Shown piece after piece: positions 41,469 to 49,603 of a stretch of DNA of 64,000 nt. The translations under genes were made by a program, and so were the position numbers. Under the pieces are notes generated by a model. It made no database searches, had not been told where the DNA came from, and saw only the letters and a program-made list of their open reading frames with translations. The stretch covers positions 124,001 through 188,000 of the forward strand of contig CAISYC010000059.1 of NCBI GenBank assembly GCA_903889565.1. Direction: 5' to 3'. The stretch's first letter is position 1; each line of letters opens with the position of its first letter. This DNA is from an uncultured beta proteobacterium (GTDB taxonomy: Bacteria > Pseudomonadota > Gammaproteobacteria > Burkholderiales > SG8-41).

Positions 41469-44375
41469 TCAGGCGGCGGCCTGTTGCGCCGGCGGCGCGC
41501 CGGCAGCGGGTTTGTCGTCGAGCGCCGCGCGCAGCGCCCGTTGCAAATCGGTTTTGGTAAACGGTTTGTCGAGCAGCCGGTAGTGCCCGGTATCGCTGCC
41601 CGGCAGCGCATCGGTGAAACCCGATACCAGCAGCACCGCAATATCGCGCCGCGCCGCAGCGGCAGCGAGCGCAAAACCGTCGATGCCGCCGGGCATCACG
41701 ACATCGCTGACCAGTGCATCGAAGCGCTCGTTTTCGAGCAGATCGAGGGCGCGCGCCGGATTGTTTTCAGCGACGACGGCATAGCCCGCCGCCGTCAGCC
41801 ATTGCCGTGCCACGCGCAGCAGGTCGGTCTCGTCGTCGATCAGCAGCACGCGCTCGCCGCGACCGCCCGCAATCGGCAGCACGTTCGCGCTGGCCACCGG
41901 CGCGGCAACCGCGTTGACGGCGGGCAGGCGCAGTTCGACCACGGTGCCTTCGCCGGGCGTGCTCGACAGCGAGACGCTGCCGCCCGATTGGCGGGCGAAG
42001 CCATAGACCATGGCCAGCCCGAGCCCGATGCCCTTGCCGCGGACCTTGGTCGTGAAGAAGGGGTCGAAGGCGCGCGTCGCCACTTCGCGCGACATGCCGC
42101 AGCCGTTGTCGCTGACGCGGATGACGATGCAGCGCGCGGCGTCTTCGGCGGCAACCCCGATCGCCTCTGACGGCATCGCGCTGATGACGAGTCTGCCGCC
42201 GTCGGGCATGGCGTCGCGCGCGTTGATGACGAGATTGATCAGCGCGTTGTTGAACCCGCCGGCATCGATATTGACGATGGCGCCGCCGCTTTGCGCCTCG
42301 ATCGCGATGTCGATCGACTTGCCCGCAGTATGCCGCAGCAGCGGTGCCAGTTCGCGCAGCAGCGCATCGATCTCGACATTGCGCGGCGTCAGCTTTTGCT
42401 GGCGTGCCACGCCGAGCAGGGATTTGGTGACCTCGGCGCCGCGTCGCGCCGCCGACATCGCGGCGTCGAGCAGTTCGCGGTCGCCGGCGAAATCCTCGTT
42501 GATCAGATCGAGGCTGCCGATGATGATGCCGAGCAGGTTGTTGAAATCGTGCGCGAGCCCGCCGGTCAGCTGGCCGATGGCGTCGAACTTCTGCGACTGC
42601 GCAATCTGCTCTTCTTCGAGCAGGCGCGCCGAAATATCGCGCACAAAACTCGTGTACTGCCAGCGCTCGCCCATGCGGAAGCCGCTGATCTGGATTTCGG
42701 CCGGGAATTCGCGACCGTCGGCGCGGCGCCCGCTGATGCGCCGTACTGCGCGCGCGCCGGCACTGTTGCCGGATTGCAGCGCCGTCATCATCTGTTGCAG
42801 CGGGCCCGCCCCGGTGCCGGCCTGCGGGAGGATGGTGGCGTCAAGTGGCCGGCCCAGTGCGTCGTGTTCGGCGAGGCCGAAGATCTGCGTCGCGCGCTCG
42901 CTCCATGCGGTGATACGCAACTCGTCGTCGAAGGCGACGAAGGCGTCGGCCGACGATTCGATGATGCTGCGGTACAGGCGCAGCGTGCGTTTGCTTTCGG
43001 TGATGTCGTGGAAGGACCACACGCGGCCCTCGACCTCGCCGTTATGCAGCAGCAGGCTGACGCAGGTTTCGATGCGGCGGCCGTCGTTGAGTTCGATCGG
43101 GCGCAGGCGGATCACGTCGGGGCTTTGCGGCAACGGCGTCGCCAGCGGCAGCGTATTGGCATTGACCAGTTGCGTCGCCAGTTGCGCGTGCAGTTCCGCG
43201 CGGCTCGCCGTGAGCGCGCTGCCCGTGGCGATTTTCCACATCAGCTCGAAGCGGCGGTTGACCGCGCGCGTGCGGCCGTCGCGATCCTCGACCAGAATGC
43301 CGTCGGAGGCCGATTCGATGACGTCGCGCAGGAATTGTTCGTTGGCACGCAGCGCCGCCTCGCCCGCCTTGAGCCGTCTGGCCAGCAGCGCCAGCCGCGT
43401 TTCGTTGCGGATGCGGCTCATCACGAACGCCGTCATCGCGATCACCAGCGCCAGTGCCGCCAGCGCCGAGAACAGCGCGGTGCGCCGCCACTGCGCGAGG
43501 TAGTTGGCCGGTGCGAGACCGACCGTGACATAAAACGGAAAATCGTCTAGACGGCGGAAGGCGATCGCGCGTTCGAGTCCGTCGAGCGATGACGTCGCCA
43601 TGTATTGCCCCGATTTTTCGCCGGCCTGGATGCGGGCGTTGACTTCGCTGCTGCCGGGCGTGTTAATTTTTTCCGGCACCGGCGGCTGTCGCAGCACTAG
43701 TTTGTTGGTGTCGGCACGGCGCACCGCGATGATGCCCTGGGTGCCGATGTCGAGCGAGGCGATCAGGTGATTGAGTGCTTCAAGGTTGATCGTGGCGTTG
43801 ACGGTGCCGCGCAGGCGTCCGCCGGCATCGCGGATCGCACGCGAAAAAACGACGGTCGGCCGGCCGTCGATGCGCGCCGGGATGACGTCGGAGATCACCG
43901 CCTGCAGGCGCGGATCGTCGCGCAGCGCGATGAACCAGGCGCGGTCGCTGTAGTTTTTCATCGGCGATGGAATGCCGACGCGATAGAGGCTGTCGCCTTG
44001 CGCATCGATTACGTTGCGGCTGTTGATTTCGGGGAAATGCGCCAGCGCGATGCCGAGCTGCGTTTCGATGCGCGCGCGGTAACGCGGCGCGGCCGCAGCG
44101 TCAAGCGCATCGGCCGGCAGGAACTCGACCAGTTGCCGCAGGTCGCTGTCGGTGCGTCGCAGCGTGCCGTCGAGCCGTTCGGCGAATACGCGCGCCAGAT
44201 TGGCCGCGTTGGCCAGCGCCGCCTGCGTCTCGCGCATGCGCGAGTCGTAGAGCACGTAGCTGCCCAGCGCGACCAGCGCAAAGACGACCGCGGCATAGAC
44301 GGCGAACACCGGCCGGAACAGGCAGCGCAAGGGAAATGCCGGCGGCGAAGCGCGCGGCAGGGATTCGACGGACAT
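41469..44375 (-). CDS. Hybrid sensor histidine kinase (Cache-PAS-PAS-HisKA-HATPase-REC)
   Basis: The 968-residue protein has a membrane helix (about 23-45) and a periplasmic double-Cache-like sensor (about 60-290, with NYSDRAWFIALRDDPRLQAV). A second helix (about 300-320) and two PAS domains (about 345-470 and 480-605) follow. Then come HisKA (QLTGGLAHDFNNLLGIIIGS), HATPase (LVINARDAMPDGG; GKGIGLGLAMVYGF) and a C-terminal receiver (VLLIDDETDLL; LVSDVVMPGGIDGF). It should sense an external solute and relay phosphate. The promoter just upstream fits FliA, which ties it to the motility programme. Confidence 0.88.
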   Translation of the reverse strand: MSVESLPRASPPAFPLRCLFRPVFAVYAAVVFALVALGSYVLYDSRMRETQAALANAANLARVFAERLDGTLRRTDSDLRQLVEFLPADALDAAAAPRYRARIETQLGIALAHFPEINSRNVIDAQGDSLYRVGIPSPMKNYSDRAWFIALRDDPRLQAVISDVIPARIDGRPTVVFSRAIRDAGGRLRGTVNATINLEALNHLIASLDIGTQGIIAVRRADTNKLVLRQPPVPEKINTPGSSEVNARIQAGEKSGQYMATSSLDGLERAIAFRRLDDFPFYVTVGLAPANYLAQWRRTALFSALAALALVIAMTAFVMSRIRNETRLALLARRLKAGEAALRANEQFLRDVIESASDGILVEDRDGRTRAVNRRFELMWKIATGSALTASRAELHAQLATQLVNANTLPLATPLPQSPDVIRLRPIELNDGRRIETCVSLLLHNGEVEGRVWSFHDITESKRTLRLYRSIIESSADAFVAFDDELRITAWSERATQIFGLAEHDALGRPLDATILPQAGTGAGPLQQMMTALQSGNSAGARAVRRISGRRADGREFPAEIQISGFRMGERWQYTSFVRDISARLLEEEQIAQSQKFDAIGQLTGGLAHDFNNLLGIIIGSLDLINEDFAGDRELLDAAMSAARRGAEVTKSLLGVARQQKLTPRNVEIDALLRELAPLLRHTAGKSIDIAIEAQSGGAIVNIDAGGFNNALINLVINARDAMPDGGRLVISAMPSEAIGVAAEDAARCIVIRVSDNGCGMSREVATRAFDPFFTTKVRGKGIGLGLAMVYGFARQSGGSVSLSSTPGEGTVVELRLPAVNAVAAPVASANVLPIAGGRGERVLLIDDETDLLRVARQWLTAAGYAVVAENNPARALDLLENERFDALVSDVVMPGGIDGFALAAAAARRDIAVLLVSGFTDALPGSDTGHYRLLDKPFTKTDLQRALRAALDDKPAAGAPPAQQAAA

Positions 44376-44412
44376 GGGCGGCGGTCGGCGACAAAGGGTT
44401 GTGTACCGTTGT

Positions 44413-44440
44413 TAAACGGCACGTTGCGGGGTTTTCTTGA
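44413..44440 (-). promoter_or_regulatory. Sigma-28 promoter for the hybrid kinase
   Basis: On the minus strand the sequence reads TCAAGAAA-N12-GCCGTTTA. It lies between the ycgR stop and the kinase start, with about 30 bases of leader. Confidence 0.6.
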
Positions 44441-44462
44441 GGCGCCCGCCGGGGCCTCGGCG

Positions 44463-45221
44463 TCAGCGGCCCGTGCTGTTCAGGCGGCGCACGCGCTCCA
44501 GATTCATGATGTAGCGCTGAATGGTTGCCAGCAGGCTTTCGGCCGGCCGCACGAAGGCGAAGCCGGAGCGCTGGCTGGTCTTGCCGTTGGCGAGCGTGAT
44601 CATGAAGGCGTTGCGCGCCTGCACCACGGCGCGCACGCCGGCGGTGCCGGGCAGGGCGATGACGCAGTTGTACTTGACGCCCAGATCCGGCGTGAACAGC
44701 GACGGCGGCGTGATCACCGCCAACCCGCCGCAGCTGATGTCGTGCAGCGTGAGTTCGACGCTCGCCGACCCGGGATTGGGACCATCGATCGCGCTCAGTG
44801 TGCATTTGACCGGCGTGCCCAGCGGGACCGGAATGCGGAAGTGTTCGCGGCGCTGCAGGCGCAGCAATTCGCGCGGCAGCGGCGTGCGGAAGGCCGGTTC
44901 GCTGTCGTTGCCGGCCATTTCGAGGCCTTCGCAGGTGAATTCGATGCGCACCTTGTCGAGCGTGGTCGCGCAATGCAGGCGCTGCTTCTTCAGCACGTTC
45001 TGCACCTGCTGCTGCTGGCGGCCGCATTCGAGCGTGACGCAGCCGCGCTTGTCGTCGATGGCGACGATGGAGGTCAGGAAAAAATCGTCGCCGCCCGGCG
45101 AAGCGGTAATCAGCGCCTTCTGCCGCATGATGCCGTTGAGAATCTGCGAAATCTCGAGGCGGGCGGACACCGTGTACTGGTTTTCATCGAGCGGCTGGGT
45201 GGCGACGGCGGCGGCAAGCAT
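44463..45221 (-). CDS. YcgR-like flagellar brake protein (PilZ domain)
   Basis: The 252-residue protein has an N-terminal YcgR-type domain (about 10-118) and a C-terminal PilZ domain with the c-di-GMP motif RREHFR (R124-R129) and DISCGG (161-166). On binding c-di-GMP, YcgR slows the motor through FliG or MotA. The ATG at 45221 has AAAGGGGA upstream; an ATG at 45251 is less likely. A FlhDC operator upstream, inside the end of fhlB, makes it part of the class II tier. Confidence 0.9.
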   Translation of the reverse strand: MLAAAVATQPLDENQYTVSARLEISQILNGIMRQKALITASPGGDDFFLTSIVAIDDKRGCVTLECGRQQQQVQNVLKKQRLHCATTLDKVRIEFTCEGLEMAGNDSEPAFRTPLPRELLRLQRREHFRIPVPLGTPVKCTLSAIDGPNPGSASVELTLHDISCGGLAVITPPSLFTPDLGVKYNCVIALPGTAGVRAVVQARNAFMITLANGKTSQRSGFAFVRPAESLLATIQRYIMNLERVRRLNSTGR

Positions 45222-45250
45222 GACGGTGTTCCCCTTTATTGTTTCAATCA

Positions 45251-45310
45251 AGTCTAGCCGCGTGCGCCGCGCGCCAAATCTGCGAACAGGCGGCGTTTTC
45301 TACGCCTGTT
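45251..45310 (-). promoter_or_regulatory. FlhDC operator and -10 box for ycgR-like gene
   Basis: AACAGGCG-N10-CGCCTGTT (45285-45310) is a perfect inverted repeat. On the minus strand TAGACT (45251-45256) lies 28 bases beyond it. The operator overlaps the last codons and stop of fhlB. Confidence 0.75.
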
Positions 45311-45608
45311 TTGCCTGCAATGGCTTTACCGGCATGCCGGCGTCGGCGCTGTTTTCGAGGCGGTAGAGCCATGCCAGCAGCTCGGCCACTGCGAGGTAGA
45401 GTTCTTCCGGAATGTGCGAATCGAGGTCGACCTGCATCAGCAGCGCGACCAGTTGCGGCGATTCGTGCACGTAGACGCCGGCCTCGCGCGCCTTCGCAAT
45501 AATCGCTTCGGCGACAAGGCCGCGGCCCTTGGCGGCGACGCGCGGCGCACTCTCGCCGTCGTCGTAGGCGAGAGCGACGGCCGTCTGGCGCGGATCAGGC
45601 GCCGGCAT
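45300..45608 (-). CDS. FhlB-like protein (isolated FlhB C-terminal domain)
   Basis: The 102-residue protein (start MPAPDPRQTAVALAYDDGES at 45608, GGAG upstream) matches only the cytoplasmic C-terminal domain of FlhB after the cleavage site: VAAKGRGLVAEAIIAKAREA and VPLLM-like LVALLMQVDLDSHIPEELYL. It has DPRQT where FlhB has NPTH, so it cannot self-cleave. In other bacteria FhlB can substitute for the FlhB C-terminal fragment. It overlaps the upstream fliK-like gene by 14 bases. An ATG at 45644 is a possible longer start. Confidence 0.88.
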   Translation of the reverse strand: MPAPDPRQTAVALAYDDGESAPRVAAKGRGLVAEAIIAKAREAGVYVHESPQLVALLMQVDLDSHIPEELYLAVAELLAWLYRLENSADAGMPVKPLQAKQA

Positions 45609-46581
45609 GAACGACTCCGATACCCAGCGCTGCAATGCCGGCATCCTTCAGTGCGGCGCGCAGAGCGGGGCGGTTCGCTTCGAGCATGCTCGCGCCGTCT
45701 GCGCTGTCCGCGCGCAGATTGATGCGCACGCCGCGCGACGACACCAGCAGCGTCGCGTCGATGCCGCCCAGACGGGGCAGCGTCAGGCGCAGCTGCGAGC
45801 TCCATTCGCGCTCGGCGTCGTTGGCGGCCGGTGCCGACGGGTCGCCGCCGACCTGCCATTCGATGGTCTGTCCGGGCCACAAGGTGCCCTGCCACACGAC
45901 CTGTTGCGTTTCCAGCGTCTGCAATTGCTGGCGCACCATGGTCAGCGCATCGCGGTGCACCGGCAGCTCCTTCAGTTGCGGCTCGGTCTGTGCGGAGGTC
46001 GCGGTGTTGCCGCCATCGACCGTGAGCGGTTGCAGGCGCGTTTGCGGCTCGCGCAGCAGCGCGTCCAGCGGCCGCCTGTCGGCGGCCCATTGCGCCTGAT
46101 GCGATTCGTAGAACATGCCGCTGTCGGCCAGCGCAAGTTGCAATGCGCGGGCGATTTCGCGGCTGTCGTTCGGCGGACCGCTGAGCAGCGGCACGCCGGC
46201 GGCGGCGAGTTTCGCCACCGGCAGTTTTTCGCTTTCCGCCAGCAATGCGGTGATGAAGCGCGCCGTCTCGCTGAGGCTCGGCGCCTGCGGCGCGGCCTGC
46301 GCATCGAGCTCGACCATGAAACGCGGTTGCGGCGCCGCTTCGACGACGCGCAGCGCAACGGTGTCGCCCGCGCGCGCGTTGAACGGCAGGCGCAGATCGA
46401 AAGTCTGTCCGTCGATGGTGGCGCGCGTGGTGCCGTCGGCGCGCGCGAGATCGATGTAGGCATTGACCAGCGTGCCGACGGTCAGATCGCGCAGGCTGGC
46501 CATCGCGACGCGCCCGACCGGCTGCACCAGCAGATCGGAATAGGCGCGCAGACGAACCAGATCGGCGAGGCGGCTGAGCAT
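45595..46581 (-). CDS. Second FliK-like hook-length control family protein
   Basis: The 328-residue protein begins MLSRLADLVRLRAYSDLLVQ and ends with a Flg_hook-like domain (WQVGGDPSAPAANDAEREWS; LRLTLPRLGGIDATLLVSSR; NRPALRAALKDAGIAALGIG). It lacks the disordered ruler of FliK at 33543-34697. It is paired with fhlB by overlap, a pairing that suggests joint action on export specificity. It lies 42 bases after fliT. The function is inferred from family and neighbours. Confidence 0.75.
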   Translation of the reverse strand: MLSRLADLVRLRAYSDLLVQPVGRVAMASLRDLTVGTLVNAYIDLARADGTTRATIDGQTFDLRLPFNARAGDTVALRVVEAAPQPRFMVELDAQAAPQAPSLSETARFITALLAESEKLPVAKLAAAGVPLLSGPPNDSREIARALQLALADSGMFYESHQAQWAADRRPLDALLREPQTRLQPLTVDGGNTATSAQTEPQLKELPVHRDALTMVRQQLQTLETQQVVWQGTLWPGQTIEWQVGGDPSAPAANDAEREWSSQLRLTLPRLGGIDATLLVSSRGVRINLRADSADGASMLEANRPALRAALKDAGIAALGIGVVHAGA

Positions 46582-46623
46582 GGGCGGTTGTCGGTGCGCT
46601 GTCGGATCGCGTGCCGGACGCGC

Positions 46624-46950
46624 TTATTCCAATGAGCCGTAGGCGCGGTGCAGACGGGCCTGCTGCTGGGTGTGTCCGATCAGTTGCGACAGGGTGGCGA
46701 GCCACGGCTCGACCAGCAGGCGGATCGCTGCATCGTCGGCGAGAATGCCGTGGATCAACGCCGCTTTGCGCCGCTGATAGGCGGCGTCTCCAGGCGCGTG
46801 GTCGCTGCTTTGCAGTTGCGCAATCTGCGCGCTGCAGGCTTTTTCAAGCGCGGTCAGGCGCGCCCACTCGCTGCTGCGGGCGGCGGCCAGCATCTGCCGC
46901 GTGTATTGCGCGACCGTTTCGTAGATCGCGAGGACCTGTTCGCCGTTCAT
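46624..46950 (-). CDS. fliT: FliD export chaperone FliT
   Basis: The 108-residue helical protein begins MNGEQVLAIYETVAQYTRQM and matches FliT in size and place (after fliS). FliT holds the cap protein FliD for export and in enterobacteria also binds FlhDC to damp class II expression. The ATG at 46950 lies 5 bases after the fliS stop; a TTG at 46959 is an alternative. Sequence similarity in this family is low, so order carries much of the call. Confidence 0.8.
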   Translation of the reverse strand: MNGEQVLAIYETVAQYTRQMLAAARSSEWARLTALEKACSAQIAQLQSSDHAPGDAAYQRRKAALIHGILADDAAIRLLVEPWLATLSQLIGHTQQQARLHRAYGSLE

Positions 46951-46955
46951 TCTGC

Positions 46956-47411
46956 TCAAACCCTGCGCAAGGCCGCGGCCGCCAGCGCCTCGGGCGTCAG
47001 CGCCGGCTCATTGGTGGCGACCGCCGGCCGGATTTGCGCCCACGCGCCGCGCAATTCACCGAGCAGGCGGCTGACTTCGTCGATGTGTTCCGGCGTGTTG
47101 CGCAGATTCGCCTCCAGCAGGCGCGTGCACATGTAGTCGTAGAGCGCCGCCAGCCGTTCGCCCAGTGCACCGCCGGCCTTGATATCGAGGCTCGCGCGCA
47201 GACCGCTTTCGATGATCGCGATCGCCTTCGAGATGGCCTGCCCCTTGGCGGCGATGTTGCGCTGGGCAATCTGCCGCTTGGCGTCGATCAACGCGCAAAG
47301 TGCGCCATCGTAGAGCATGAGTATCAGCTTGTGCGGATCGGCGTTGGCGACATCGGTTTCAATGCCGATGTTGGAGTAGGCGTTGATGCCGCGGCGTGCG
47401 GTTGCAAACAT
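46956..47411 (-). CDS. fliS: Flagellin export chaperone FliS
   Basis: The 151-residue protein has the FliS signature INAYSNIGIETDVANADPHK and LILMLYDGALCALIDAKRQI. It binds the C-terminus of flagellin and keeps it unpolymerised before export. The last part (about 125-151) is an Ala-rich tail. It starts 5 bases after fliD. Confidence 0.95.
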   Translation of the reverse strand: MFATARRGINAYSNIGIETDVANADPHKLILMLYDGALCALIDAKRQIAQRNIAAKGQAISKAIAIIESGLRASLDIKAGGALGERLAALYDYMCTRLLEANLRNTPEHIDEVSRLLGELRGAWAQIRPAVATNEPALTPEALAAAALRRV

Positions 47412-47416
47412 TATGG

Positions 47417-49429
47417 TCAGCCCGATTTGCTGGTGGATGTCGATTGGGTCAGCGGCAGATTGGCCAGCTGCGTGGTCAGGTAGGAACTGGTCTGGTTCAT
47501 GCTCGCCATCAAGGTGTCGAGCGAGTTGAATTCAGCCATGTAATTCGCCTGCACCTGGGTCAGCTGCGCGTTAAGCGCGGTGATCTGGTTGCCAATACTG
47601 GCGATCGTCTGGTTGAGTCCGTCGGTTTCGCTGCTGATCGATCCGGTGCTGGACAGCGCGCTGGTCGTGTAGTTGTAGAGCTGGGTGGCGAAGCCCTGCG
47701 AAAAATTGAGCGTCGCGTTGACGCCGGCACTGACCTGTGCCGGGCTGCCGATGTACTGAACCTTAAGGCTGTCGGCGGCGGTGCCTGTGGTGCCGCTCAG
47801 AATCTGGCCCGAACCGTTCGCCGCAATGACCTGCCCGTTGAGCACAAAGTTGCCGGCGACGTTGCTGCCGGCGCCGTTCTCGGTGCCGTCGAAGCCGAGT
47901 GCGGTGGCGGCGCTGCCGCTCGCGTTGGAGACGGTCGATGCAGTGCCGTAGTCCCCGGCGGTGATCACCAGATTGCCGCTACCGTTGAGTGTCGCTGTCG
48001 CGGAAACGCCAGCGGAGCTGAATGCGGCTGAACTGCCAAGGGCCGACTGCACTGCGGCGGCCATCTGGGTCGGCGTGTAACTGCCGTGCGCCAGTGTCAC
48101 TGTGCCGCTGGCAATGCCGTCGATGGTGACGGCGAAGCCGTCGTTGGTGGAATCGATGGTCGTCGTCGTGGCCGGCGCATTGTTGCCGGTCGCGCTGCCC
48201 TGGGTCGCTGCGGCCGTGATATTGACCTGGTAGTTTCCCGGCTGGCTGTTCGGGCCCGAGCTGACATAGCTTAGCAGCGAATTGCTGCTGGTTCCCTGCA
48301 CGCCGAAGAGGCCGGCGAGACTCGAAAAATTATTCGTGATGACGTTGCTGAGCGTCGAGCTGTTGAGCGCGAGCGAACCGTCGGACTGGAAGGTGACGCC
48401 GATCTGTGTCAGCGAATTCGGCCCGCTGCCGGTGCCGCTGATTGATTGCGACAGGATCGAACGTACCCGGGACAGCAGGTTTTGCGTGGCGAAATCGCCG
48501 GTCAGCGGACTGCCGGTCTTGGTTGTTGCGTTGTAGGCGGTGAGGCCGCTGATCGTGCTGTTCAGCGCGTTGTAGGCATTGACGAAATTGCCGATATTGG
48601 TTTGTATGGCGGAACTGTTGGCCGCCACCGCCAGCGTGCTGCTGCCGGTGGCCGCGACGTTCAGCGTCACTCCTGGAATTGCGCCGGTGACGGTATTTGA
48701 CGGACTGCTGATTGCAACGCCGTTGACCGTCAGTGTCGCATTGGACGGCGCGACCGACTGCGCGAGCCCTGCGATCGCGGTCTGCAATTCGCCTGCCGAC
48801 AGGGTGTTGGTCACGCTGATGGTGTTGGCGCTGCCGCTGTTGTTGGCCGTCAGTGCGAGGCGGTAGGGCGTTGCGCTGCCGTCGTTTACGATGGTGGCGG
48901 TGACGCCTGCATTGGCGCTATTGATCGCGCTGGCCAGTCCCGCCAGCGTATTGTTCGAAGAGTCGATGGTCACGGTGGTGGCTGGACCGCTGCCGACCTG
49001 GATCGTGAGCGTGCCGGTGGAGCTCGGGTTGTTCTGGCTGGTGAGTCCGCTGGCGACGAGGGTTTGGGCTTTCGCCAGGGTGCCGACCGTGATCGCATAG
49101 TTGCCCGGTGAGGCGCCGCTCGCCGCAGTGGCGGACAGCACCGCCGTATTACCCGGCGTTGCGCTCAGTGCCTGGAAAGTCGCCGGGTCGGCCAGCGTTT
49201 GCATCGCGCTTTGCAGGGTGCCCACCGCGCTTTGCAGCGTGCCCAGCGCGGAAACCTGCGTCTGGACGCTCGACTGCCGCTGTTGCAGCAGCGTGACCGG
49301 TTGCTGCGCCACCGCCATCAGTGAGCTGACGATGCCGTTAACGTCGAGACCCGAGCCGATGCCGGCGGACGTCAGCAGCGCCGAGGTGTTGATCGTCGGG
49401 GTGGACGACGTTGTGGACGAGATGGTCAT
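47417..49429 (-). CDS. fliD: Filament cap protein FliD
   Basis: The 670-residue protein has the FliD N-terminus (SAGIGSGLDVNGIVSSLMAV) and a C-terminal coiled coil (QTIASIGNQITALNAQLTQV; YMAEFNSLDTLMASMNQTSS). It caps the filament and guides flagellin insertion. It is about 200 residues longer than E. coli FliD because of a Ser/Thr/Gly-rich middle, which is the variable surface part. No FliA-type promoter with correct spacing was found directly upstream, so it may be read from fliC. Confidence 0.95.
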   Translation of the reverse strand: MTISSTTSSTPTINTSALLTSAGIGSGLDVNGIVSSLMAVAQQPVTLLQQRQSSVQTQVSALGTLQSAVGTLQSAMQTLADPATFQALSATPGNTAVLSATAASGASPGNYAITVGTLAKAQTLVASGLTSQNNPSSTGTLTIQVGSGPATTVTIDSSNNTLAGLASAINSANAGVTATIVNDGSATPYRLALTANNSGSANTISVTNTLSAGELQTAIAGLAQSVAPSNATLTVNGVAISSPSNTVTGAIPGVTLNVAATGSSTLAVAANSSAIQTNIGNFVNAYNALNSTISGLTAYNATTKTGSPLTGDFATQNLLSRVRSILSQSISGTGSGPNSLTQIGVTFQSDGSLALNSSTLSNVITNNFSSLAGLFGVQGTSSNSLLSYVSSGPNSQPGNYQVNITAAATQGSATGNNAPATTTTIDSTNDGFAVTIDGIASGTVTLAHGSYTPTQMAAAVQSALGSSAAFSSAGVSATATLNGSGNLVITAGDYGTASTVSNASGSAATALGFDGTENGAGSNVAGNFVLNGQVIAANGSGQILSGTTGTAADSLKVQYIGSPAQVSAGVNATLNFSQGFATQLYNYTTSALSSTGSISSETDGLNQTIASIGNQITALNAQLTQVQANYMAEFNSLDTLMASMNQTSSYLTTQLANLPLTQSTSTSKSG

Positions 49430-49499
49430 GTTGTGGAGAGTGTCGCTGGTTTTTGGTTCCGCTTGCGTTCAGCCAGTGTCAGGACCGGCTGTCGAGGGA

Positions 49500-49544
49500 G
49501 TTTCTGACGCGGAACAACGCTGTGCATTGTTCCGCGTCAGAAAC
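49500..49544. repeat. 18-bp perfect hairpin between fliC and fliD
   Basis: GTTTCTGACGCGGAACAA (49500-49517), a 9-base loop and its exact complement (49527-49544) form a long perfect stem. The 12-mer GACCGGCTGTCG stands on both sides (49483-49494 and 49558-49569). There is no U-tract on either strand. It could stabilise the fliC mRNA 3' end, reduce read-through into fliD, or be a small mobile palindrome. Confidence 0.8.
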
Positions 49545-49603
49545 CACCAATTGCCGCGACCGGCTGTCGCCGGCCGCAGCAATGGGGCTTGACGCAATTA
49601 CAA

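Noticed and set aside
49430-49603. Separate sigma-28 promoter for fliD
   Set aside because: A TCAAGCCC box exists on the minus strand, but a GCCG-type -10 occurs only at 10 bases spacing and reads poorly.
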